Source: JAABYT01 sp041581935 (GTDB lineage: Bacteria > Pseudomonadota > Gammaproteobacteria > HK1). From it: a stretch of 7,299 nucleotides of DNA. Under the pieces are notes generated by a model. That model was given only the letters and a program-made list of their open reading frames with translations, searched no databases and was not told the origin of the DNA. Where the stretch lies: assembly GCA_041581935.1 (NCBI GenBank), contig JBFICP010000161.1, positions 1 through 7,299 of the forward strand. Direction: 5' to 3'. The position numbers and the translations under genes are program-made. Positions 1 to 6,673 of this stretch are shown here, one piece after another. Each line of letters starts with the position of its first letter. Within the stretch, counting starts at the first letter, position 1.

Positions 1-2846
1 ACGATGCCCGACAGTCCGAACAGGCCAAACAGTGACAGCACGGTGAGATCCAGGCCCATGAGCCAGTGGCCGAGCAGCGCGCCGATGATGCCAAAGGGAA
101 TCACCGACATCACGACCAGCGGCCAACCGTAGGATGCGAACACCCAGGTAAGCACCAGATAAATCATCGCAAGCGCCAGCAGTCCGCCGCGGGCCATGTC
201 ACCGAGCGTCTCGGTTTGATCGGAGCGCCGTCCTTCGTACGCGTAGTCGACGCCGTAGCGATGCTTGAGTCGTTGGAGCGGGCCCGCTTCCAGATCGGCG
301 ATCACATCGTTGCTGTTGTTGAGCGCCGGATCGACCGCTGCCGACACGCGCACCGAGAGCTTGCGATCGGTGTGCCTCAAAATATCGAATCCGCGCTGCG
401 TGCTGACGTCGAGAACGGTGAACAGCGGCACGCTGCCGCCGGACGGTGTCATGATTTTGAGATCGCCGAGGCTCGCGAGGTTGTGGCGCTCATTGTTCGG
501 AAGCACGACCCGCACCTCGACCTCGTCGTCACCGTCCTGAAAGATCTGCGCAACCCGACCGTCGTAGGCGGCCCGCAGCTGACGGCCGAGGCCCTCGACG
601 GTAAGTCCGAGGGCGCGGCCCTCGGCCGACAGGCGGTAGATGAGCTGCTCCTGACCGAAGGGCATGTCGTCATCGATGCCGCTCACCCCGCGAATGGTGC
701 TCAAGGTGCTCGCGAGCTCGAGCGCCGCCGCTTTGAGCTGTGCGACGTTGTTGCCCGACTCGGTAAGGCGTATGTCGATATCGCGGCCCGGCGGCCCCGG
801 GCGGCGCTCGAAAATCGAAAAGGATTCAATTCCGGCCGGAAGGCGAACGCGGCTGCGCCATTCGCGCATGAACGCCGGGTTGCGCACTTCGCGCGCATCG
901 GGCTCGACCAGCTCCACGATGACCGTGCCGAACTGATCACCGTGCTGGGTGCGCATGCTGTCGGCGCCCTCGATCACACCGCGGTGGGTAGTCGCGACCT
1001 CGATAAGGCGTTCACCGAGCGCCGCCTCGGTCTTGCGAAGCGCGTGCTCGACGTGGGTTAGAAATGCCTCGGTGCGTGCCGGCGGCGTGCCCGCGACGAA
1101 GCTCGCGCTCGCGTAAATCAGCTTGCCCTCGGGCGTCGGCAGAAAATTGAAGGCGAGCCGCCCGCCAGCGAACAGTCCGATGCTGAGCAGCAGCATGGCG
1201 ACCGCGACGCTCAGCGTCGTCCACGGGTTGGCCACGCAGTGCCTGACCAGCGTGCGGAAACGACCTTCACGAAATCTCGCGAAGCGCGCGTCGAGGCGTT
1301 CTCGGAGGTTCGACACGGGACGCGAATGCATGTTCTGGAACGCGTGGCGCAGGTGCCCGGGCAGCACGAGAAAGCTCTCTATCAGCGAGGCGAGTATTAC
1401 GCATACCACCATCATGGGAATGTCGAACAGCACGTTGCCGATGATGCCGCTCACGAGCATCAAAGGCAGGAACGCGGCGACGGTCGTCAGCGAGGAAGCA
1501 ACCACCGGTGCCAGCATGCGACGCGCGCCGCCTTCGGCGGCCTCGAGTGGCTGTTCGCCTGCCTGATAATGAGTAAGCGCGTCCTCGCCGACGACGATGG
1601 CGTCATCGACGATGATGCCGAGCGCCATGATGAGGCCGAACAGACTCACCATGTTGATGCTGCCGCCGATGGCGTAGAGCACGCCCAGAGTCGCCATCAA
1701 CGATACGGGGATGCCTATGGCGACCCAGAAAGCGACCCGGCCGTTGAGAAACAGGAACAAAATGAGCACCACCAGGGCGAGTCCCCCGGCACCGTTCTTC
1801 AGCAGCAGCTGGATTCGCTCCTTGATGAGCAACCAGGCCTGATCGTAGACGGTCACCTCGATTCCCGGCGGCCACCGGCCGCGGTTGTCCTCCAGCCATC
1901 GGGCGAGTATCTCGGCCGAAGCGAGGCTGCTGGCGTTCTCGTTGCGCTTGAGGCGCAACTCGATGGCCGGCCGGCCGTCGAGACTGACCGCCGTCTGGCG
2001 GCTGCGGGCACGGCGCTCGATGGTCGCGATGTCGCCGAGGGTGACGAGGCGCCCGGAGGTGTCGCTGAGAATCGGCAGGCGCTCGAAGCCCACCTCACGT
2101 CGGCGCTGGTCCAGCGAGCGTAGCTGCCGCGACACGTCGTTCAGGCCGATGCTGCCGGCGGGCAGGTCGCGGGACAGGCGCGCCACCCGGTCGGCGATAT
2201 CGTCCAGCGACAGGTCGAGCTCGTGAAGCACGGCGGCCGGCACCTGAATGGCGATCTCCTGCTCGGGTAGACCGACCAGCTGAATGTTGGCGATGCCGCG
2301 ATCCAGCAGCTCGTGCTCCATTTGCTGCGCCAGCGCACGAAGCTCGCGGAGGTCGATATCGGGGCCGCTCACCACGACCCTCGCCACCGGCTCGTAACGG
2401 ATGAGCCTAGTAATCTCGGGAGCCTCAGCGGATTGAGGCAGATTGCGCACCAGCGCCACCTGCTCCTTGACCTGATCGAGGGCGACGCCCATCTCGGTGC
2501 CCTCTTCGTACTCGAGAATGATGCTCGCCGAGCCCTCGGTCGAGTTGGATGTCATCTGGCGCAGACCATCCAAGGAACGCAGCTGCTGTTCCAGCGGGTC
2601 GGTGATCGCCGATTCGACGTCCTCTGCGCTGGCGCCGGTCCACTCGACGCGAACTTTGATCGTGTCGAGCGCAATCGTGGGAAAGAACTGGGTATTGAGA
2701 TTATCCAGGGCCCAGACGCCGGCCAGGATCATGACGATCATGAGCAGATTGCACGCCACCTTGTGCCTTGCGAACAGTCCGAGAAGATCGTGGCGGTGGC
2801 GAAATGGCATGGGCATCGGCTTCGATGGCTGCAGAACGGCGGACAT
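1..2846 (-). CDS. RND-family efflux permease (AcrB/HAE1-like), C-terminus beyond window
   Basis: Inner-membrane proton-driven RND exporter subunit. The frame is open without interruption from an ATG at 2846 to the left edge, giving 948 codons. AcrB-type pumps have about 1,030-1,050 residues, so roughly the last 90-110 are missing. Seen directly: TM1 near residues 31-48; the porter-domain start GASAEDVESAITDPLE (71-86); TM2-TM6 between about 350 and 495; TM7 near 541-560; a second periplasmic half; TM8-TM9 near 886-928; and TM10 just entered at the edge. The TM4 proton-relay pair is present as Asp414-Asp415 in GIIVDDAIVV. The N-terminus (LFARHKVACNLL) resembles the drug and heavy-molecule efflux clade rather than classical AcrB, and the substrate cannot be predicted. 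The start is uncertain: ATGs at 2816 and 2810 are also in frame and none has a clear Shine-Dalgarno site. No periplasmic adaptor gene lies upstream, so it would have to be downstream (off the window) or elsewhere. Confidence 0.93.
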   Translation of the reverse strand, partial: MSAVLQPSKPMPMPFRHRHDLLGLFARHKVACNLLMIVMILAGVWALDNLNTQFFPTIALDTIKVRVEWTGASAEDVESAITDPLEQQLRSLDGLRQMTSNSTEGSASIILEYEEGTEMGVALDQVKEQVALVRNLPQSAEAPEITRLIRYEPVARVVVSGPDIDLRELRALAQQMEHELLDRGIANIQLVGLPEQEIAIQVPAAVLHELDLSLDDIADRVARLSRDLPAGSIGLNDVSRQLRSLDQRRREVGFERLPILSDTSGRLVTLGDIATIERRARSRQTAVSLDGRPAIELRLKRNENASSLASAEILARWLEDNRGRWPPGIEVTVYDQAWLLIKERIQLLLKNGAGGLALVVLILFLFLNGRVAFWVAIGIPVSLMATLGVLYAIGGSINMVSLFGLIMALGIIVDDAIVVGEDALTHYQAGEQPLEAAEGGARRMLAPVVASSLTTVAAFLPLMLVSGIIGNVLFDIPMMVVCVILASLIESFLVLPGHLRHAFQNMHSRPVSNLRERLDARFARFREGRFRTLVRHCVANPWTTLSVAVAMLLLSIGLFAGGRLAFNFLPTPEGKLIYASASFVAGTPPARTEAFLTHVEHALRKTEAALGERLIEVATTHRGVIEGADSMRTQHGDQFGTVIVELVEPDAREVRNPAFMREWRSRVRLPAGIESFSIFERRPGPPGRDIDIRLTESGNNVAQLKAAALELASTLSTIRGVSGIDDDMPFGQEQLIYRLSAEGRALGLTVEGLGRQLRAAYDGRVAQIFQDGDDEVEVRVVLPNNERHNLASLGDLKIMTPSGGSVPLFTVLDVSTQRGFDILRHTDRKLSVRVSAAVDPALNNSNDVIADLEAGPLQRLKHRYGVDYAYEGRRSDQTETLGDMARGGLLALAMIYLVLTWVFASYGWPLVVMSVIPFGIIGALLGHWLMGLDLTVLSLFGLFGLSGI

Positions 2847-2898
2847 TCTACCAGTCGGCACCCGGATTCACGGCTTCGCGGTTGGCCGGTTGACGCCC

Positions 2899-2913
2899 GC
2901 GGGCAATGCCCGC
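2899..2913. repeat. Perfect 15-bp inverted repeat, possible operator
   Basis: GCGGGCA-A-TGCCCGC is a perfect 7-bp inverted repeat around one central A. It lies four bases downstream of a TTGACG hexamer and 84 bp before the ppsA start. As RNA it could form only a 6-bp GC stem with an AAT loop, and no T tract follows on either strand, so termination is unlikely. It could be a binding site for a dimeric regulator of either divergent gene. It does not match the Cra/FruR consensus that controls ppsA in enteric bacteria. In DNA this GC-rich, a chance palindrome is possible. Confidence 0.35.
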
Positions 2914-2987
2914 ACGGCACGCGCTCCGGCGTGGCCCCGAACGCTGAGCCACGCTATGCTGCCGGCTCACCGAGCCCGGAGCGGATT

Positions 2988-2992
2988 GGAAG
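2988..2992 (+). promoter_or_regulatory. Ribosome binding site that decides the GTG start of ppsA
   Basis: GGAAG sits five bases before the GTG at 2998. The alternative in-frame ATG at 2956 has no comparable purine-rich sequence at the right distance. Choosing GTG gives an N-terminus (MDYVVWFDDVGMNDV) that aligns with the conserved start of PEP synthases. Confidence 0.6.
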
Positions 2993-2997
2993 CAGCG

Positions 2998-5358
2998 GTG
3001 GACTACGTAGTCTGGTTTGACGACGTCGGCATGAACGACGTGGCGATCGTCGGTGGAAAGAATGCCTCCCTCGGCGAGATGATCGGCTCGCTAGCGGCGT
3101 CAGGGGTTAACGTGCCCGGCGGCTTTGCCACCACCGCCGACGCGTTTCGGGAATTTCTTGCACACAACGCGCTCGAGGAACGCATCGCGGACGCCCTCGA
3201 AGGGCTCGACGTCGAGGACGTCGCGGCGCTCGTAGCCACCGGCGAGCGGATTCGTCATTGGGTCAGCGAAGCGGAGCTTCCCGGCGCCCTCGAGCAGGCC
3301 GTTCGAAGCGCCCACGCCATGCTCATCGGCGATCGAGCCGAAACGGCTGTGGCGGTGCGATCGTCCGCGACCGCGGAGGATTTGCCCGAGGCTTCGTTTG
3401 CCGGACAGCAAGAGACTTATCTCAACGTGGTCGGTGTCGGGGCCGTGCTCGACGCCATCAAGTTCGTGTTCGCCTCGCTCTACAACGACAGAGCCATCGC
3501 CTACCGCGTGCACCAGGATTTTGACCACCGCGAGGTGGCGTTGTCGGCCGGCGTGCAGCGTATGGTGCGCTGCGATTCAGCGGCCAGCGGCGTGATGTTC
3601 ACCATGGATACGGAGTCGGGTTTCGATCAGGTCGTGTTCATCACCTCGGCTTACGGTCTCGGCGAGACCGTCGTGCAAGGGCAGGTGAATCCCGACGAGT
3701 TTTACGTCTACAAGCAGGCGCTGCGCGATGGCCGGCCGAGCATCGTGCGCCGTGAGCGTGGCAGCAAGGCGCTGCGCATGGTGCTCGCCGAAAACGGCGC
3801 CGAGCGCGTGCGCGTGGAACCGGTGCCCGAGCTCGAGCAGCGCGCCTTCTCGCTCGGTGATGCCGACATCGAGCAGCTGGCCCGATACGCGTTGCTGATC
3901 GAGGATCACTACGGGCGGCCCATGGACATCGAGTGGGGCAAGGACGGCGAGGACGGCGAGCTCTACATCCTTCAGGCGCGACCCGAAACCGTGCAGAGCC
4001 GTGGCGCCGCCCAACGCCTCGAGCGCTTCGAGCTCGCCGAGCGCGGCGAGGTTCTGAGCTCCGGGCGCAGCATCGGTCAGCGGATCGGCAAGGGGCCGGC
4101 GCGCCTGGTGCTGGACGTCGCCGACATGGCCAGCGTCGAACCCGGGGACGTGCTGGTCACCGACATGACCGACCCGGACTGGGAGCCGGTCATGAAACGT
4201 GCATCCGCGATCGTGACCAATCGAGGCGGCCGCACCTGCCACGCCGCCATCATCGCCCGCGAGCTCGGCATTCCGGCGGTGGTGGGCACCCGTGACGCGA
4301 CCCGCACGGTGCCCGACGGGCAGCCGGTAACGGTATCGTGCGCCGAGGGCGATACCGGTTACGTGTACGCCGGTGCGCTCGAGTTCAGCGTCCGCCGGCT
4401 GGATGTCGAGACCATGCCGGAGTTGCCGTTCAAGATCACCATGAACGTCGGCAATCCGGAGCGCGCCTTCGATTTCCAGGCGCTGCCCAACGCCGGGGTA
4501 GGTCTCGCGCGCATCGAGTTCATCATCAGCAATACCATCGGCGTGCATCCGAAGGCGCTCATCGAATACCAACGTCTACCCGACGAGCTCAAGGCGAGCA
4601 TCGACGAGCGCATGGCCGGTTACGCCGACCCGGTGAGTTTCTACGTCGCCAAGCTCGAGGAAGGCATCGCCACCCTGGGGGTGGCCTTCTGGCCGAAGCC
4701 GGTCATCGTGCGGCTTTCGGATTTCAAGTCCGACGAGTACGGAAACCTCATCGGCGGCAGCCGCTACGAGCCCGCCGAGGCCAATCCGATGCTCGGTTTT
4801 CGCGGCGCGTCGCGCTACATATCCGAGGATTTCCGGGACTGCTTCGCGCTCGAGTGCCGGGCCGTTCGCCGGGTCCGCGACGCCATGGGGCTCACCAACA
4901 TCGAGGTCATGGTGCCGTTCGTGCGCACCGTCGGCGAGGCGGCGCGCGTGGTCGAGCTGCTCGCGGAGAATGGCCTCGAGCGAGGCCGAAACGGGCTGCG
5001 CCTGATCATGATGTGCGAGGTCCCCTCCAACGCGCTGCTGGCGGACGCGTTTCTCGAGCACTTCGACGGCTTTTCCATCGGTTCCAACGACCTCACCCAG
5101 ATGACTCTGGGGCTCGACCGGAACTCGGGCCTGATTGCATCGTTATTCGACGAGCGCGACGAAGCGGTCAAGGCGTTGCTGCATCAGGCGATACAGGCGT
5201 GCCGGCGCGCCGACAAGTACGTGGGGATTTGCGGTCAGGGCCCCTCGGACCACCCGGATCTGGCCCGCTGGCTGATGGACGAGGGCATCAGCAGCGTGTC
5301 GCTGAATCCCGATTCGGTGGTCGAGACCTGGCTGTTTCTCGGCGACAAGAAGATCTGA
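2998..5358 (+). CDS. ppsA: Phosphoenolpyruvate synthase (pyruvate, water dikinase)
   Basis: Cytosolic enzyme that makes PEP, AMP and phosphate from pyruvate, ATP and water, for gluconeogenesis on three-carbon substrates and organic acids. The 786-residue product is close to the 792 of E. coli PpsA and resembles it throughout. Domains in order: the ATP-grasp-like N-terminal PPDK domain (about 10-340, with RSSATAED at 121-128 and SFAGQQET at 133-140); the swivelling phosphohistidine domain (about 380-455, with GGRTCHAAI carrying catalytic His415); and the C-terminal PEP/pyruvate TIM barrel (about 475-780, with VRLSDFKSDEY at 571-581 and GICGQGPSD at 743-751, whose Cys745 is the expected acid/base residue). 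Thr413, two residues before the histidine, matches the site that the regulatory protein PSRP phosphorylates in E. coli. The GTG start is chosen from a GGAAG site and family alignment. An in-frame ATG at 2956 would add 14 residues, and an open frame reaching back to 2497 is antisense to the pump gene and spurious. The gene is intact. Confidence 0.97.
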   Translation: MDYVVWFDDVGMNDVAIVGGKNASLGEMIGSLAASGVNVPGGFATTADAFREFLAHNALEERIADALEGLDVEDVAALVATGERIRHWVSEAELPGALEQAVRSAHAMLIGDRAETAVAVRSSATAEDLPEASFAGQQETYLNVVGVGAVLDAIKFVFASLYNDRAIAYRVHQDFDHREVALSAGVQRMVRCDSAASGVMFTMDTESGFDQVVFITSAYGLGETVVQGQVNPDEFYVYKQALRDGRPSIVRRERGSKALRMVLAENGAERVRVEPVPELEQRAFSLGDADIEQLARYALLIEDHYGRPMDIEWGKDGEDGELYILQARPETVQSRGAAQRLERFELAERGEVLSSGRSIGQRIGKGPARLVLDVADMASVEPGDVLVTDMTDPDWEPVMKRASAIVTNRGGRTCHAAIIARELGIPAVVGTRDATRTVPDGQPVTVSCAEGDTGYVYAGALEFSVRRLDVETMPELPFKITMNVGNPERAFDFQALPNAGVGLARIEFIISNTIGVHPKALIEYQRLPDELKASIDERMAGYADPVSFYVAKLEEGIATLGVAFWPKPVIVRLSDFKSDEYGNLIGGSRYEPAEANPMLGFRGASRYISEDFRDCFALECRAVRRVRDAMGLTNIEVMVPFVRTVGEAARVVELLAENGLERGRNGLRLIMMCEVPSNALLADAFLEHFDGFSIGSNDLTQMTLGLDRNSGLIASLFDERDEAVKALLHQAIQACRRADKYVGICGQGPSDHPDLARWLMDEGISSVSLNPDSVVETWLFLGDKKI

Positions 5359-5383
5359 CCGCACGCCGTGACTCCACCCGGCC

Positions 5384-5402
5384 GTCAATACATAGTATTG
5401 AC
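5384..5402. repeat. Perfect 19-bp AT-rich palindrome, possible operator
   Basis: GTCAATAC-ATA-GTATTGAC is a perfect inverted repeat of 8-bp arms around a 3-bp centre, 25 bp after the ppsA stop. It stands out as AT-rich in GC-rich surroundings. Its right arm overlaps a TTGACA hexamer (5398-5403) identical to a sigma-70 -35 box. No T tract follows on either strand and the stem is AU-rich, so an intrinsic terminator is less likely than a regulator binding site for the downstream PanE-like gene. The half-site does not match FNR, CRP or LexA, and I cannot name a regulator. Confidence 0.5.
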
Positions 5403-5443
5403 ATAAACAATAGGACCTGCCCCGGCTCCCATGATTTGATAAT
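5398..5443 (+). promoter_or_regulatory. Possible promoter elements upstream of the PanE-like gene
   Basis: This stretch holds TTGACA (5398-5403) and GATAAT (5438-5443, five of six bases of the -10 consensus). The two are 34 bp apart, so they are not a normal sigma-70 pair. GATAAT has no good -35 at 16-18 bp, and TTGACA has no good -10 at that distance. If GATAAT serves as an activator-dependent -10, the transcript would begin near 5450 with a leader of about 110 nt. The elements are tentative. The AT-rich island between two GC-rich genes is the main support. Confidence 0.3.
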
Positions 5444-5549
5444 GCTTGTACACGCTCCGGTTGCCGGGCTCACTTTGGGGCGTCGCCGGCGGCAAGAGAC
5501 ACCCACAGGCAGGGTCTGGTACGTCCTGGACGGGCGCGGCGGGTCCCCG

Positions 5550-5554
5550 GGAGG
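5550..5554 (+). promoter_or_regulatory. Ribosome binding site that decides the PanE-like start
   Basis: GGAGG lies eight bases before the ATG at 5563. The other in-frame ATG, at 5557, is only two bases away from it and so is badly spaced. The later ATG also places the nucleotide-binding strand (MKICVVGAGSIGG) right at the N-terminus, as usual for this family. Confidence 0.75.
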
Positions 5555-5562
5555 GCATGTCC

Positions 5563-6636
5563 ATGAAGATTTGCGTCGTTGGTGCTGGTTCCATTGGCGG
5601 ATTACTGGGCGTGAAGCTCGCGCTTGCCGGCGAGGACGTCACCCTGATCGCCCGTGGCGCGCACCTCCAGGCGATGCGACGCAACGGCCTGCGCATCACC
5701 TATCGGGATGGCACCTCGCAGCTCGCCCGCAACGTACCGGCGACCAGCGACATGCGTGCCTGCGGCGCCCAGGATCTGGTCATCCTGGCGCTCAAGGCAC
5801 ATCAGATCGGACCGGTGGTAGACGATATCCGTAGCCTGTTCGGCCCCGACACCATGGTGCTCACGACCCAGAACGGGCTGCCCTGGTGGTACTTCCAGCG
5901 CCACGGTGGCGAGTTCGACGGCTACCGCATCGAGACCCTGGATCCCGACGGGCGCCTCAGCGACGGTATCGAGGCGCGCCGCATCATCGGCTGCATCGCC
6001 TATCCGGCGGCCAGCATCGCGAGCCCCGGGGTCATTCGCCACATCGAGGGCACCCGCTTCCCGGTCGGTGAGCTCGACGGGTCCGAGTCCGAGCGCGTCA
6101 AACGGATTTCCGAGACCCTGACCGGGGCGGGCTTCAAGTCACCGGTGCTCACCGACATCCGCTCGGAAATCTGGCTCAAGGCATGGGGTAACCTGAGCTT
6201 CAATCCCATCAGCGCCTTGTGCCACGCGACCCTCGAAGATATCTGCCGGTTCGCTCCGACCCGGAAGCTGGCGGCGAACATGATGACGGAGGCGCAGAGC
6301 ATTGCCGGCAAGCTCGGCGTGACCTTCCGGGTGCCGCTCGAGAAGCGCATCGACGGAGCCGAGAAGGTGGGCCGACACAAAACCTCGATGCTTCAGGACG
6401 TGGAGGCCGGCCGGGCGCTGGAGACCGAGGCGCTGATCGGTGCGGTGCTGGAACTCGGAAGGCTCACGAAAACGCCAACACCCTATATCGACGCCATCTA
6501 TGCGGCGGTCACGCTGCTCGGGCGGACCATCGAGGCCGAGAACGTGTTCGTGAAGGCCCAGGCGATCGGTGAGGCGCCGCTCGCCGCCGTGCCGGCGGAA
6601 CAAGCGCCGGCGGTGGCACGCAGCGCGAGCCGCTGA
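5563..6636 (+). CDS. ApbA/PanE-family 2-dehydropantoate 2-reductase-like oxidoreductase
   Basis: Predicted cytosolic NAD(P)H-dependent reductase of ketopantoate or a related 2-oxoacid. In pantothenate/CoA synthesis PanE makes D-pantoate. The 357-residue product has an N-terminal Rossmann fold with GAGSIG (Gly7, Gly9, Gly12), a conserved QNG at 103-105, and a C-terminal helical domain. That domain carries the expected catalytic Lys206 in WLKAWGNLSFNP, with Asn210 and Asn214. The segment SMLQDVEAGRALE (275-287) ends in Glu287, which aligns with the substrate-binding glutamate of E. coli PanE. It is longer than the roughly 300-residue E. coli enzyme. About 20-25 extra residues follow QNG (an aromatic PWWYF motif, then DPDGRLSDG), and there is an Ala/Pro-rich tail from about 338. 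These traits mark a separate subfamily, so panE is not assigned. No pantothenate gene is adjacent. The start is chosen from the GGAGG site. An open frame continues upstream to a TTG at 5446, but that stretch looks non-coding. Confidence 0.88.
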   Translation: MKICVVGAGSIGGLLGVKLALAGEDVTLIARGAHLQAMRRNGLRITYRDGTSQLARNVPATSDMRACGAQDLVILALKAHQIGPVVDDIRSLFGPDTMVLTTQNGLPWWYFQRHGGEFDGYRIETLDPDGRLSDGIEARRIIGCIAYPAASIASPGVIRHIEGTRFPVGELDGSESERVKRISETLTGAGFKSPVLTDIRSEIWLKAWGNLSFNPISALCHATLEDICRFAPTRKLAANMMTEAQSIAGKLGVTFRVPLEKRIDGAEKVGRHKTSMLQDVEAGRALETEALIGAVLELGRLTKTPTPYIDAIYAAVTLLGRTIEAENVFVKAQAIGEAPLAAVPAEQAPAVARSASR

Positions 6637-6673
6637 AGCGCGCAGCCGACCTGCACGCAACCTACCGAAAGGC

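Larger units (their letters stand above)
2847..2997. promoter_or_regulatory. Divergent intergenic region between the RND pump gene and ppsA
   Basis: These 151 bp must hold the promoters for both divergent genes, unless the promoters lie inside coding sequence. I see no strong sigma-70 pair. A TTGACG hexamer at 2890-2895 (plus) has no acceptable -10 at normal spacing, and a TATGCT at 2955-2960 has only a weak -35 match. The region also contains a perfect GC-rich palindrome, listed separately. Calling it regulatory rests on the divergent layout rather than on recognised promoter motifs. Confidence 0.5.

Noticed and set aside
66..1061. Long plus-strand open frame (331 codons) opposite the RND gene
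   Set aside because: The minus-strand frame reads as a clean RND permease with conserved periplasmic and membrane segments. The plus-strand product is His/Arg/Glu-rich and low in complexity, as expected of a codon-bias shadow.
1239..2123. Second long plus-strand open frame (294 codons) opposite the RND gene
   Set aside because: It overlaps the region encoding TM2-TM6 and the proton-relay aspartates of the pump. Its product is rich in His, Gln and Asp with no recognisable domain.
2497..2997. N-terminal extension of the ppsA frame, back to 2497
   Set aside because: It is antisense to the start of the RND gene and has no similarity to PEP synthase. The GGAAG-GTG start at 2998 fits the family N-terminus.
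3577..4572. Long minus-strand open frame (331 codons) opposite ppsA
   Set aside because: It is fully inside ppsA, where the plus strand encodes conserved catalytic motifs. Its composition is typical of an antisense shadow in GC-rich DNA.
5384..5402. The AT-rich palindrome as an intrinsic terminator of ppsA
   Set aside because: The stem is AU-rich with a 3-base loop and no T tract follows on either strand, so a binding site is the better reading.
4338..5834. Plus-strand open frame of 498 codons spanning the ppsA end, the gap and the PanE-like start
   Set aside because: It is out of frame with both real genes and Arg-rich without domain signals. It is open only because of high GC content.
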